The notes below the pieces were generated by a model. That model was given only the letters and a program-made list of their open reading frames with translations. It was not told the DNA's origin and made no database searches. This document shows, piece by piece, positions 24,423 through 31,460 of a stretch of DNA of 37,204 nucleotides (positions within the stretch are counted from its first letter, which is position 1; every line of letters starts with the position of its first letter). This stretch comes from Acidimicrobiaceae bacterium. Its GTDB lineage: Bacteria; Actinomycetota; Acidimicrobiia; Acidimicrobiales; RAAP-2. The DNA lies in the NCBI GenBank assembly GCA_003161575.1, contig PMOE01000029.1:1-37204 (forward strand), read 5' to 3'. A program made the translations under genes and the position numbers.

Positions 24423-24441
24423 ATCACCCGAAGAGGATGAC
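24423..24441 (+). promoter_or_regulatory. Conserved palindrome, site 5 (upstream of the DUF6325/SHOCT operon)
   Basis: ATCACCC-GAAGA-GGATGAC; the right arm has one mismatch to the consensus. A -10-like TCTAAT (24466-24471) begins 24 bases after the site. The site centre would then lie about 40-45 bases before transcription start, as for an activator. The DUF6325 start is 60 bases after the site. Confidence 0.65.
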
Positions 24442-24501
24442 GAAGTCCGACGTCCAAGATGCGAATCTAATGCCACACGGAAGAATCCAGAGGAGATAGC
24501 C

Positions 24502-24924
24502 ATGGCACTCGGACCTGTCGAATACATCATCGTTGGCTTCCCGGAGAACAATTTCCAGGGCAAGATCGCCCCAGAACTCGCCAACCTGATCGAAAGTGGA
24601 ACAGTTCGCGTCCTGGACCTGGTCTTTTTGGCCAAGGATGTCGACGGCTCAATCGTGACGCTCGAGTTCGATCAACTCGCCAAATCCGAGATCGAGGCGT
24701 TCAATGCACTCGACGCCGATATCGGCGGCATTCTCAGTGCCGAGGACATCGAACATGCCGCGTCGTTCCTCGAGCCAAACTCATCGGCCGCCCTGCTCAT
24801 CTGGGAGGACCTCTGGGCGGCACCGTTCGCCACGGCTGTACGCGAGGCCGGCGGCGTATTGATCGAGGGCGCCCGTGTTCCATTCGAGCTCGTCAGCGCT
24901 CTGGAAGAGGCGTTGAGCAAGTAG
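24502..24924 (+). CDS. DUF6325 family protein
   Basis: A 140-residue soluble protein. MALGPVEYIIVGFPENNFQGKIAPELANLIESGTVRVLDLVFLAKDVDGSI is the usual start of the DUF6325 (formerly DUF1269-like) family. SAALLIWEDLWAAPFATAVREAGGVLIEGARVPFELV is its conserved C-terminal part. The function is unknown; members commonly lie beside SHOCT proteins in Actinomycetota and are often considered stress-related. ATG 24502 has GAGGAGA about seven bases upstream. The SHOCT gene follows after 29 bases, so the two form an operon. The palindrome at 24423 and a nearby -10-like box suggest activation by the same regulator as the sulfatase and GAP genes. Confidence 0.88.
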   Translation: MALGPVEYIIVGFPENNFQGKIAPELANLIESGTVRVLDLVFLAKDVDGSIVTLEFDQLAKSEIEAFNALDADIGGILSAEDIEHAASFLEPNSSAALLIWEDLWAAPFATAVREAGGVLIEGARVPFELVSALEEALSK

Positions 24925-24953
24925 CGTTCCTAATCGGACAAGGAGACCCCAAA

Positions 24954-25211
24954 ATGTTGAGACGACGTCCCATTGCGCGCTTGGCGGTCGGCACGGCAGT
25001 TGTGGCCGGTACGGCAGGCGCGGTCAGCAACCACATGGCCCAGAAACAAGCGTCGCAAGCTCCGGCACAAGAGCCCCAGCAGGCTGCACCTGCTCCAGCG
25101 CCAACTGATTCCGGAGTCTACGAAGAGCTGGAGAAGCTCGGGAAGCTCCACGAAGAGGGCATCCTCACGGATGAGGAGTTTGCCGCGCAGAAGGCGAAGA
25201 TTCTTGGCTGA
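24954..25211 (+). CDS. Small SHOCT-domain protein
   Basis: An 85-residue protein. The N-terminus MLRRRPIARLAVGTAVVAGTAGAVSNHMAQKQ is basic then Ala/Gly/Val-rich, giving a weak membrane anchor or glycine-zipper-like helix (about 10-25). A Gln/Ala/Pro linker (30-52) leads to the C-terminal SHOCT motif VYEELEKLGKLHEEGILTDEEFAAQKAKILG. Its SHOCT end closely resembles that of the membrane protein at 15428, which is under a similar upstream palindrome, so the two might co-oligomerise (inference). ATG 24954 has AAGGAG eight to nine bases upstream. It is the second gene of the DUF6325 operon. Confidence 0.88.
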   Translation: MLRRRPIARLAVGTAVVAGTAGAVSNHMAQKQASQAPAQEPQQAAPAPAPTDSGVYEELEKLGKLHEEGILTDEEFAAQKAKILG

Positions 25212-25716
25212 GCTGTCGGCGCCTCCACACGGCGCGTCCTTAGGTGTGACATCGTCGAGTAGATCCCAGCGAACGGGACAACGAATAACGGGATGACGGT
25301 GGCCATAGCCACTGCCGCCCTCATCGGTTGATCGTGGTTCGAGATAAGTCGAACTTCGATGGCAAGGGAAGGCGACGAAGAATGCCAGAGCCACCCCCAT
25401 GCGCCGGGCAACGGACTGACGGGCTCAATGCCCGATCGGAAACGCAGAGTCGAGAATCACCAGGAGTGCCGCGCTCACGAGGGTACGTACGCCGGTCTTT
25501 CGCTTCCAGACCGAACGCGACGGGATGTGCAATTTTTCAAGCCCGTCAGTTTCTGCTCACGACGGGAGAGAGCCCGAATGTCGATGGTCCGGAACGCTTT
25601 GGACGCGGACCAATTCATCTCGAGCGGTGGGTCCTACGGATGGTGCCTTATCGGGATGAGAGGTTGACGGGCGAGCACTCACGTGTGGCCGCTAGTCCCG
25701 GAAGTGGTGGTCCGAA
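25212..25716. other. Intergenic stretch without a supportable gene
   Basis: About 500 bases between the SHOCT gene and a membrane protein gene on the same strand. Open frames on both strands are short and rich in Arg, Ser and Pro. No copy of the palindrome, no repeat copy and no clear promoter was seen. Confidence 0.4.
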
Positions 25717-27075
25717 GTGACCGAGATCGGTGCGACTCCCGAGCTACAGGCCACCCCGGGCCCGGAGAGCGGCTCTCCAACTTCGCCAAGGCGACGGCGC
25801 TTGTCAAGAATTCGTGGAGTCATCGCTTGGATCCTCATCGTCCTGAGCGCCCTTCTCATCCCACTTTCGGTCGTGAGCGTCTGGGCCATCAACCTCACGA
25901 CCAACACCGACAAGTACGTCGAAACGATGGCTCCTTTGGCCCGGAATCGGGTAATTACCGATCACATCGCCGTGCGGGCCACCGACAAGCTCTTCGAAGT
26001 GATCCCTGTCCAAGAAAAGCTCGATTCTTCGTTGCCCAAGCGCGCCGCGTTCATTGCCCCAGCGATTACTCAGGAACTCCACAGCTTCGTGCAAAAGCAG
26101 TTGACCACTCTGCTTTCGAGCACCTGGTTCCACCAACTCTGGGACAAGATCAACAGAAGGACCCACGCGACCATGGTGGCCGTTCTGACCGGCAAGCCGA
26201 ACCCCAGGGTAAAGAAAGCCAGCGGCATCGTGCTCGACGTCACACCGGTCCTCGAGAAGGGCATCGCAAAACTCGACGCCCGTGGTATCACCATTTTCGA
26301 CGGCGCGAAGGAAAAACTCACCAAGGCCAACACCTTGAGCCTCGATTTGGCGAACGGCAAACAAGTCGCGAAGGCCCGGAGCCTCTTCCGGGTGCTATCC
26401 GACCTCGGATGGGCTGTCCCACTGGGGACGCTGCTGATCGTCGTGGTGGCCGGTGCCGTGGCGGTCGACCGGCGCAAGACCCTGTTGCGTGTCTTCGTGG
26501 GGGCGGCTCTGGTGACGGTGCTCATCTTGTCGGGTGTGCTCATCGGGAGGGACTTCTTCGCCAGTCATGAGGCAAAGACCATTGATCCGGCGGTCAGCCA
26601 GGCCGTCTTCCAAACAGTGCTGCGCTTCCTCACTCACTGGCTGCGAGTCGAGCTCCTCATCAGCCTGCTCCTGGCGGTGGCCCTGTGGCTCGTCGGCCCC
26701 GCCAGCTGGGCCCGTTGGATCCGGGCTCATGTCATTCGGGCGGCCCGCTGGCTCGTTCAACAGGGCAAGGAGCTCACCGGTCCCGAGCGCCACCAGCAGT
26801 CGTCGAAAGGTGCACCGGCTGCCGCCTGGGTGTTCGGCCACCGCTCGGGGCTGCGGATCACCGGCCTGGCGGTCGCCGGGGTCATCATCATTTTCGGAGG
26901 AAATCTCTCCGTAAGTGGCGTCTGGTTCACGGCCCTCGGCCTGGTCATCTACCTCATCGTTCTTCAGGTGGTGATTGTCTGGGCCCGGCGCAGGGCCCTG
27001 CACGATGAGGCGAGTACCCAACGGGCTACGTCAGAGATCCCGGTGCAATCGGGCAAAGGAAGTCCCCGGACCTGA
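25717..27075 (+). CDS. Multi-pass membrane protein of unknown function
   Basis: A 452-residue protein. A cytoplasmic Pro/Arg-rich N-terminus (1-33) precedes a first membrane helix GVIAWILIVLSALLIPLSVVSVWAINL. A ~190-residue extracytoplasmic domain follows (about 62-235, beginning TTNTDKYVETMAPLARNRVITDHIAVRATDKLF). Further helices are near 226-247, 254-277, 306-330, 382-400 and 404-425, and the tail is basic. The Tyr-Val-x-Thr-Met-x-Pro-Leu segment after the first helix recurs in a conserved group of actinobacterial membrane proteins, but I know no function for it. It starts at GTG 25717 with a weak GGAAG/GGTGG upstream. It appears to be transcribed alone. Confidence 0.8.
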   Translation: MTEIGATPELQATPGPESGSPTSPRRRRLSRIRGVIAWILIVLSALLIPLSVVSVWAINLTTNTDKYVETMAPLARNRVITDHIAVRATDKLFEVIPVQEKLDSSLPKRAAFIAPAITQELHSFVQKQLTTLLSSTWFHQLWDKINRRTHATMVAVLTGKPNPRVKKASGIVLDVTPVLEKGIAKLDARGITIFDGAKEKLTKANTLSLDLANGKQVAKARSLFRVLSDLGWAVPLGTLLIVVVAGAVAVDRRKTLLRVFVGAALVTVLILSGVLIGRDFFASHEAKTIDPAVSQAVFQTVLRFLTHWLRVELLISLLLAVALWLVGPASWARWIRAHVIRAARWLVQQGKELTGPERHQQSSKGAPAAAWVFGHRSGLRITGLAVAGVIIIFGGNLSVSGVWFTALGLVIYLIVLQVVIVWARRRALHDEASTQRATSEIPVQSGKGSPRT

Positions 27076-27112
27076 ACCGCGCAGGATGCCCTGGGACCGA
27101 CCATTTAGTTAG

Positions 27113-27148
27113 TTGACACTTACGTTAGTTAGTACTAACGTTGTCGCG
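27113..27148 (+). promoter_or_regulatory. Near-leaderless promoter with operator for the second ArsR operon
   Basis: TTGACA (27113-27118), a 17-base spacer and TAACGT (27136-27141) lead to an ATG seven bases after the -10 box. Between and over the -10 lies a perfect inverted repeat, ACGTTAGT-TAGT-ACTAACGT (27122-27141). This mirrors the layout at 4170-4207, with a different operator sequence. Confidence 0.78.
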
Positions 27149-27472
27149 ATGGACACCGCGTTCAGGGCCTTGGCGGAACCCCGCCGCCGGGAGATCCTCA
27201 AACTGGTGTGGACCGAGGAGCTCCCAGCAGCCCAGATCGCCGCCCGATTCGACGATGTCACCCGGTCGGCCGTCTCCCAACACATCGGCGTCCTCAAGGC
27301 GGCCGAGCTGATCGTCGAACGCCGGGATGGAACCCGTCGCCTCTACCGGGCCAATCACACCCAGATGGACCGCCTCCGCCAGTTCCTCGACGAGTACTGG
27401 ACCGGCAGTCTGCAACGTCTGCAACACCTGGCCGAATCGGCCGAACGAGAGAAAGGAACCACCGATGGCTGA
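27149..27472 (+). CDS. ArsR-family winged-helix regulator
   Basis: A 107-residue regulator starting at ATG 27149; it has no ribosome site, which fits a leaderless message. FRALAEPRRREILKLVWTEELPAAQIAARFDDVTRSAVSQHIGVLKAAELIVERRDGTRRLYRAN gives the entry helix, HTH (recognition helix SAVSQHIGVLKAAEL) and wing in the standard order. No metal-binding ELCVCDL-like Cys pair is present. It belongs to the same SRPBCC-linked subgroup as the regulator at 3826, although the sequences differ considerably. It overlaps the following SRPBCC gene by eight bases (ATGGCTGA). An inverted repeat over its promoter suggests autorepression. Confidence 0.92.
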   Translation: MDTAFRALAEPRRREILKLVWTEELPAAQIAARFDDVTRSAVSQHIGVLKAAELIVERRDGTRRLYRANHTQMDRLRQFLDEYWTGSLQRLQHLAESAEREKGTTDG

Positions 27473-27914
27473 ACTCACTCGGGAGGTCGTGATGGACGCC
27501 AGTCCCACCACGATCTTCCCCTTCCTCACCGATCCGGCCCAGCATGTCCTATGGATGGGCACCGAGGCCGAGCTGGACCCGCAGGTCGGCGGCACCTACC
27601 GCGTACTGGTGCAAGGGAAGCACCCGGCGGTGGGCGAATTCGTGGAGGTGGTGCCCGACCGCAAGGTGGTGTTCACCTTCGGATGGGACGAGCCCGACCA
27701 CCCCATACCCGCCGGCTCGACCGAGGTGGAGATCACGTTGATCCCCGACGGCGGCAAGACCAGGGTGCGCTTCGTGCACCGGGGTCTGCCCGATGACGCC
27801 GTGGCCGACCACACCCAGGGTTGGGACCACTACCTCGACCGACTGGCCGTCGCCTCCGCCGGCGGTGCTGCCGGACCGGACACGTCGACCGAAACTGCGC
27901 CTGCCGCTGGATGA
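27465..27914 (+). CDS. SRPBCC (AHSA1-like) domain protein
   Basis: A 149-residue protein starting at ATG 27465, with AAAGGA about nine bases upstream, overlapping the ArsR stop. It shows LTREVVMDASPTTIFPFLTDPAQHVLWMGTEAELDPQVGGTYRVLVQGKHPAVGEFVEVVPDRKVVFTFGWDEPDHP. This is the AHSA1 fold start, with its TDP..LWMG segment and the VGEFVEVVPDRKVVFTFGW strand pair. A C-terminal helix (HTQGWDHYLDRLAVASAGG) closes the cavity. The ligand is unknown. Together with the regulator it forms a two-gene operon like the one at 3362-4170 but without the RibD-C gene. It is convergent with the dehydrogenase operon, 51 bases away. Confidence 0.9.
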   Translation: MAELTREVVMDASPTTIFPFLTDPAQHVLWMGTEAELDPQVGGTYRVLVQGKHPAVGEFVEVVPDRKVVFTFGWDEPDHPIPAGSTEVEITLIPDGGKTRVRFVHRGLPDDAVADHTQGWDHYLDRLAVASAGGAAGPDTSTETAPAAG

Positions 27915-27965
27915 GTTTTTGCCCGCTCGGGGAGGGGCGGCTTGTGGCCCGGGTCGATACGGCCC

Positions 27966-28982
27966 TCACCCAACCATCGGATCGACGGTCACGAGGACCT
28001 TCCCGCAGTCTTTGGATCTTTTGAGCAGGCCCAAGGCGTCGCCGAACTGCTCGAGCGGGAACCGGTGGGTAATGAGCGAGGTGAGGTCTCGACGGGCGAG
28101 GAGGTCGATCGCGTCAGCGAATCGGGACGGGTACTCCATCGATCCGCGGATCGTGAACTGCTTCATCAGCACCATTAGGTAGCTGGTGGGGATCGCCTCG
28201 TAGTGGAGGGCCACGATGGAGAGTCGGCCACCGACGGGGCCACGGTCGAGGATGTCGGTGATGACGCGGGCAGATCCGGACGCTTCTATGAAGGCGGCGG
28301 TGGCCGGCGTTGGGCCGAACATGAAGGGCTTTGTCCCGTGCACGTGGGCCAAGGACTCCCAGACGTCCGTCGTGGCGGGATTCAGGACAGCCTGCGCACC
28401 GAGTCCCAGCGCGAGTCCGAGGCGGGTGGGACTGAGGTCGATGGCGACTACCCGCTCGTGGCCACGGTCGACCAGAGTGGCGATGGCGGCCAGGCCGATG
28501 GGCCCACATCCGAACACGGCGACACCGTCGCCGGGCTGGACGTCGGCCTGGTCGGCGGCGTGCATGCCGACGGCCAGCGGCTCTGCAAACGCGGCCACAT
28601 CAAGTGGCAGATCGTCGGGAACCGGGTGCAGGCGGCCCCGATCAGCCTCGGTTACCAGGAGAAAGGGGGTGAGTCCGCCTTCGGGAGCCCCATTACCAAT
28701 ACGGGCCAGGTCGTCGTTACCCGGTTGGATGACGACGCGGTCGCCGACCCGGGCGCTCGCCACGTCCCGCCCGATCCAGTCGACAACGCCGGTCATCTCG
28801 TGGCCGAGGCACATCGGGGCGCTGGCTGGTCCGGCGACGCCCCCCATCTTGATGTAGGTAAGGTCGCTCCCGCAGATGCCGCAAGCAGCGACCCGCACAA
28901 CGACGTCGCGGGGTCCAGGGTTCGGCTTGGGGACGTCGTCGACCCGGACATCATCGGGCCCATGCACGCGCACTTGCAGCAT
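27966..28982 (-). CDS. Zinc-dependent alcohol dehydrogenase (MDR superfamily)
   Basis: A 338-residue medium-chain dehydrogenase. The catalytic zinc site is at AACGICGSDLTY (Cys 37) and CLGHEMTGVVDWIG (His 61, Glu 62). The NAD(P) Rossmann motif is GVAVFGCGPIGLAAIATLVDRGHERVVAIDLSP. The structural-zinc lobe with its four cysteines is missing: after RVGDRVVIQPGNDDLARIG the sequence passes directly to EGGLTPFLLV. A zinc-binding loop loss of this kind occurs in some subfamilies. An acid after the nucleotide-binding strand (AIDLSP) suggests NAD over NADP. It is the last gene of a five-gene operon, 14 bases after the VOC gene, and probably oxidises or reduces an alcohol intermediate of that pathway. 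ATG 28982 is the start. Confidence 0.9.
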   Translation of the reverse strand: MLQVRVHGPDDVRVDDVPKPNPGPRDVVVRVAACGICGSDLTYIKMGGVAGPASAPMCLGHEMTGVVDWIGRDVASARVGDRVVIQPGNDDLARIGNGAPEGGLTPFLLVTEADRGRLHPVPDDLPLDVAAFAEPLAVGMHAADQADVQPGDGVAVFGCGPIGLAAIATLVDRGHERVVAIDLSPTRLGLALGLGAQAVLNPATTDVWESLAHVHGTKPFMFGPTPATAAFIEASGSARVITDILDRGPVGGRLSIVALHYEAIPTSYLMVLMKQFTIRGSMEYPSRFADAIDLLARRDLTSLITHRFPLEQFGDALGLLKRSKDCGKVLVTVDPMVG

Positions 28983-28996
28983 CGATGCAGCCTTGG

Positions 28997-29467
28997 TCAG
29001 TTCTCGTCTGGTTGGAACAGGAATGCCATCGCTTCGCGCATGGCGGCGTCGACGATCTCGACGCGAACGCCGAGGTCGTTACGGTGGTAAGCGAATGACG
29101 CGGGGGCGTCATCACCGGCACGGCCACAAAGTTGCATCGGGCAGCCCGAGCCGGTCAGACCGGCGCTGTCATCAATGAGGTCGTCGCTCCAAAAGCCGAT
29201 GTGGTGGAGGTTCGAGTGGTCGTTGCAGACCCACACCGAGCCGGGCACTTCTTCGATCAGCTCCAGGTGTGGCTCCTCGACTGAGTAGCAGATCGTGGTC
29301 GGCAGCACGATGTCACCGCCCGAGCCTTCCCGGTAGTCGGCTGCGTCGAGGTGGAGGATCGGTCCCCAGGTCACACCGAGTTGATTTGTCAACGCCACCT
29401 GGGCTGCAGCGAGGTCCGGCACGACGATACCCACGTGGTAGTACGGCGACAGCGGTCGGGTACTCAT
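28997..29467 (-). CDS. VOC-family (glyoxalase/dioxygenase superfamily) protein
   Basis: A 156-residue vicinal-oxygen-chelate protein with two beta-alpha-beta modules. PYYHVGIVVPDLAAAQVALTNQLGVTW starts module one, with a His in the metal position of YHVGIVV. HLELIEEVPGSVW supplies an acidic residue. SNLHHIGFWSDDLIDDSAGL starts module two (His), and GVRVEIVDA ends it (Glu). The set H-E-H-E fits a metal-dependent isomerase or epimerase (for example the methylmalonyl-CoA epimerase type) more than an extradiol dioxygenase, but the reaction is not settled. ATG 29467 overlaps the SDR stop by four bases (ATGA). It is the fourth gene of the sulfotransferase operon. Confidence 0.85.
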   Translation of the reverse strand: MSTRPLSPYYHVGIVVPDLAAAQVALTNQLGVTWGPILHLDAADYREGSGGDIVLPTTICYSVEEPHLELIEEVPGSVWVCNDHSNLHHIGFWSDDLIDDSAGLTGSGCPMQLCGRAGDDAPASFAYHRNDLGVRVEIVDAAMREAMAFLFQPDEN

Positions 29468-30213
29468 GGGAGTAGGTAGCCGCCGTCGACGACGAGGACG
29501 TGTCCGGTGATGAAGCTGGCGGCGGAGCTTGCCAGGAACTGCACAGCACCGACGATTTCCTCGGGCGTGCCCAGCCGACCCATCGGCGTGTGCGCCAGCT
29601 CGGGATCGAGGAGTTCGGGAAAGTGCGCCATCGGTGCCGTCATCGGTGTGTCGATAACGCCCGGGGCCACGGCATTGACCCGGATGCCGTCGTGCACCCA
29701 CTGGCGTGCGAGGTTATGGGTGAGCGTGACAAGTCCGGCTTTGGCGGACCCATAGCCGGGAACGATGGGTATGGAGCGGAACGCAGCGAGTGACGCCATG
29801 TTGACCACGCTCGCTCCACCGTGCATGGTGCTGGCGGCCAGCCGGTCCCTGACGCCGGTCGTGAGGCGCATCGGGCCGACCAGGTTCAAGGTGAGCGCGG
29901 TGGCGAAGGAGTCCGGCTCCCACTCGTCCTTGCCACCGGGGAAATTGGCACCGGCATTGTTGACGAGCACATCGAGCTCGCCGAGCGAAGCGACCAGCGC
30001 GTCGATCGTGGCCACGTCGGTCATCTCCACCTGCTGGTACGAGAAGCGGGTGAGATCCACCTCGTAGTTACCCGGTCCATTTCGCGTGCCGGTGATTGTC
30101 ACCGTGGCCCCGGCGTCGGCGAACGCCGTGGCGATCGCGTGGCCGATCCCGCTGGTGCCCCCGGTGACCAGGACACGGGCACTCGAAAAGTCGAAGCTGA
30201 TCCGGTTGGTCAT
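29464..30213 (-). CDS. Short-chain dehydrogenase/reductase
   Basis: A 249-residue classical SDR. The TGxxxGxG cofactor motif is VLVTGGTSGIGHAIA (residues 14-28). LDVLVNNAGANFP is the NNAG motif, VVNMASLAAF holds the catalytic Ser, and GYGSAKAGLV holds the YxxxK pair. The C-terminal GAVQFLASSAASFITGHVLVVDGGYLLP is complete. All catalytic residues are present. The substrate is unknown; the FabG-like end suggests 3-oxo or 3-hydroxy compounds. ATG 30213 has GGAGGG about five bases upstream, overlaps the upstream hydrolase stop (ATGA), and the gene's own stop overlaps the VOC start. It is the third gene of the operon. Confidence 0.93.
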   Translation of the reverse strand: MTNRISFDFSSARVLVTGGTSGIGHAIATAFADAGATVTITGTRNGPGNYEVDLTRFSYQQVEMTDVATIDALVASLGELDVLVNNAGANFPGGKDEWEPDSFATALTLNLVGPMRLTTGVRDRLAASTMHGGASVVNMASLAAFRSIPIVPGYGSAKAGLVTLTHNLARQWVHDGIRVNAVAPGVIDTPMTAPMAHFPELLDPELAHTPMGRLGTPEEIVGAVQFLASSAASFITGHVLVVDGGYLLP

Positions 30214-31460
30214 TTTCCCTCCAACAGGTCGATCGACCGGGTGAGCCACGCCCGTTCCCAGAAGTTCGAACTGGCATCGAGCAACGACCGGGAGGCGTTG
30301 GCCGCCACCGCCCGGGCGTCGAGGTCGCCGGGATCGGCGGCGAGGATGATGTCGGTGAGGTGGAGCGCTGCGACCGGCTCGCCGGCGTCGAGCCGTACCC
30401 GGGCTGCGTCCACGAGGGCGTCGGCCCCGGCGAGGGCAACGAGGTCAGGTGCGACTGCGGTCGGCGGCAGGTCGTAGAGCTCGGTAGTGGAGCGATGGTG
30501 GAACCAGCCGGCGTAATTCTCCCAGATGGCGCGCACGTTCCACGAGGCTTTGCCGTAGCCCTCGCCGACGTCGAAGTGCTCGGGTAGGCGAATTTCTCTC
30601 ATCAAGGTGTGTACGTCCACACCGCTGTTCATGCCTTCGACGGTGCGGTCGTGTACCCACTGCATGGCGTCGCGCATCGCGGTGGTCTCCTCTGCGATCC
30701 GGTCGGCGCCTTCGACGGGGTCGAAGTGGCCGGTGAGCAGCCGTGCCGGGGCGAGCTCGAGAAGCAGGTTGAGGGATTCGATGTAGGTCAATGCGTCGCG
30801 GTAACGGTCGCCCCGCATTGTGACGAGGTTGGGCACGTGTCCGAACAGCGCCCCGAACAGATTACCGGTGAAGGCGGTCCGGGTTTCGGGAAGCCAGATC
30901 ACGAGCGAATCCGTCGTCTCGCCCCCCGGCGTCGACAGCAACACGAGCTCACGGCCGCCGAGGGAGAGCTCGAGCCGGTCGTCGAAGGTGGTGGTCGGCG
31001 CAGGCCGTGCCTGTGCGATGGCTCCGGCGCCCAGCGACCCGGCGTGTTCCATGGCTGCCAGGATGGCCCGGATCCATGCGAACGCCGCATTGCGCGACCG
31101 GAACGCCTCCAACCGTTCGTTGTCGGCCCGCCACGACGTGAAGTTCGCCTGGGCGATCAATTCGGTGCCCTCGTCGCGTAGGGACTCGGCGCCACCTACA
31201 TGGTCGTAATGTCCCTGCGTGAAGATGATCGCCCGGGTCGGTGCAGCCCGGACGGCGTCGTACGCCCGGCGGTGGAGGGGGCCTTCGAAACCCATGCCGG
31301 TATTGACGACGATCCGACCGTCGTCGGCCCCGAGCATGTAGCTGTTCGACAGTCCAGGCGACATCCAGATGCCGTCGCCGAGGTCGACGGCCGGTCCGCC
31401 GCTCGACGGCGCAATGGATTCGGCGCCAGGTCGTTCCCTGTGGATGCCTGACCTGGTCAA
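30210..31460 (-). CDS. Metallo-beta-lactamase-fold hydrolase with alkylsulfatase dimerisation domain
   Basis: A 416-residue MBL-fold enzyme related to alkylsulfatases (BDS1/SdsA1 type). The metal motif is IIFTQGHYDHVGGAESL (His 84, Asp 86, His 87), where alkylsulfatases have THGHxDHxGG. ELVLLSTPGGETTDSLVIWLPETRTAFTGNLFG and ARLLTGHFDPVEG supply the remaining ligands. The C-terminal half (from about 255, WVHDRTVEGMNSGVDVHTLMREIRLPEHF) is the alkyl-sulfatase dimerisation domain. The SCP2-like third domain of full alkylsulfatases (about 640 residues) is missing, so the activity may be on a different ester. The start is TTG 31460 with GGGAGG five bases upstream, and it overlaps the sulfotransferase stop (TTGA). 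It is the second gene of the operon. Confidence 0.88.
   Translation of the reverse strand: MTRSGIHRERPGAESIAPSSGGPAVDLGDGIWMSPGLSNSYMLGADDGRIVVNTGMGFEGPLHRRAYDAVRAAPTRAIIFTQGHYDHVGGAESLRDEGTELIAQANFTSWRADNERLEAFRSRNAAFAWIRAILAAMEHAGSLGAGAIAQARPAPTTTFDDRLELSLGGRELVLLSTPGGETTDSLVIWLPETRTAFTGNLFGALFGHVPNLVTMRGDRYRDALTYIESLNLLLELAPARLLTGHFDPVEGADRIAEETTAMRDAMQWVHDRTVEGMNSGVDVHTLMREIRLPEHFDVGEGYGKASWNVRAIWENYAGWFHHRSTTELYDLPPTAVAPDLVALAGADALVDAARVRLDAGEPVAALHLTDIILAADPGDLDARAVAANASRSLLDASSNFWERAWLTRSIDLLEGK

Larger units (their letters stand above)
24028..24501. other. Intergenic region carrying two conserved palindromes
   Basis: 474 bases between the aquaporin and DUF6325 genes. A 93-codon frame (24218-24499, TTG start) looks non-coding in composition and I do not call it. 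Two copies of the shared palindrome are present (24161 and 24423). No terminator with a T-tract was found. Confidence 0.45.

Noticed and set aside
24218..24499. A 93-codon plus-strand frame between the aquaporin and DUF6325 genes.
   Set aside because: TTG start, no ribosome site, non-protein-like composition, and it spans one of the putative operators.
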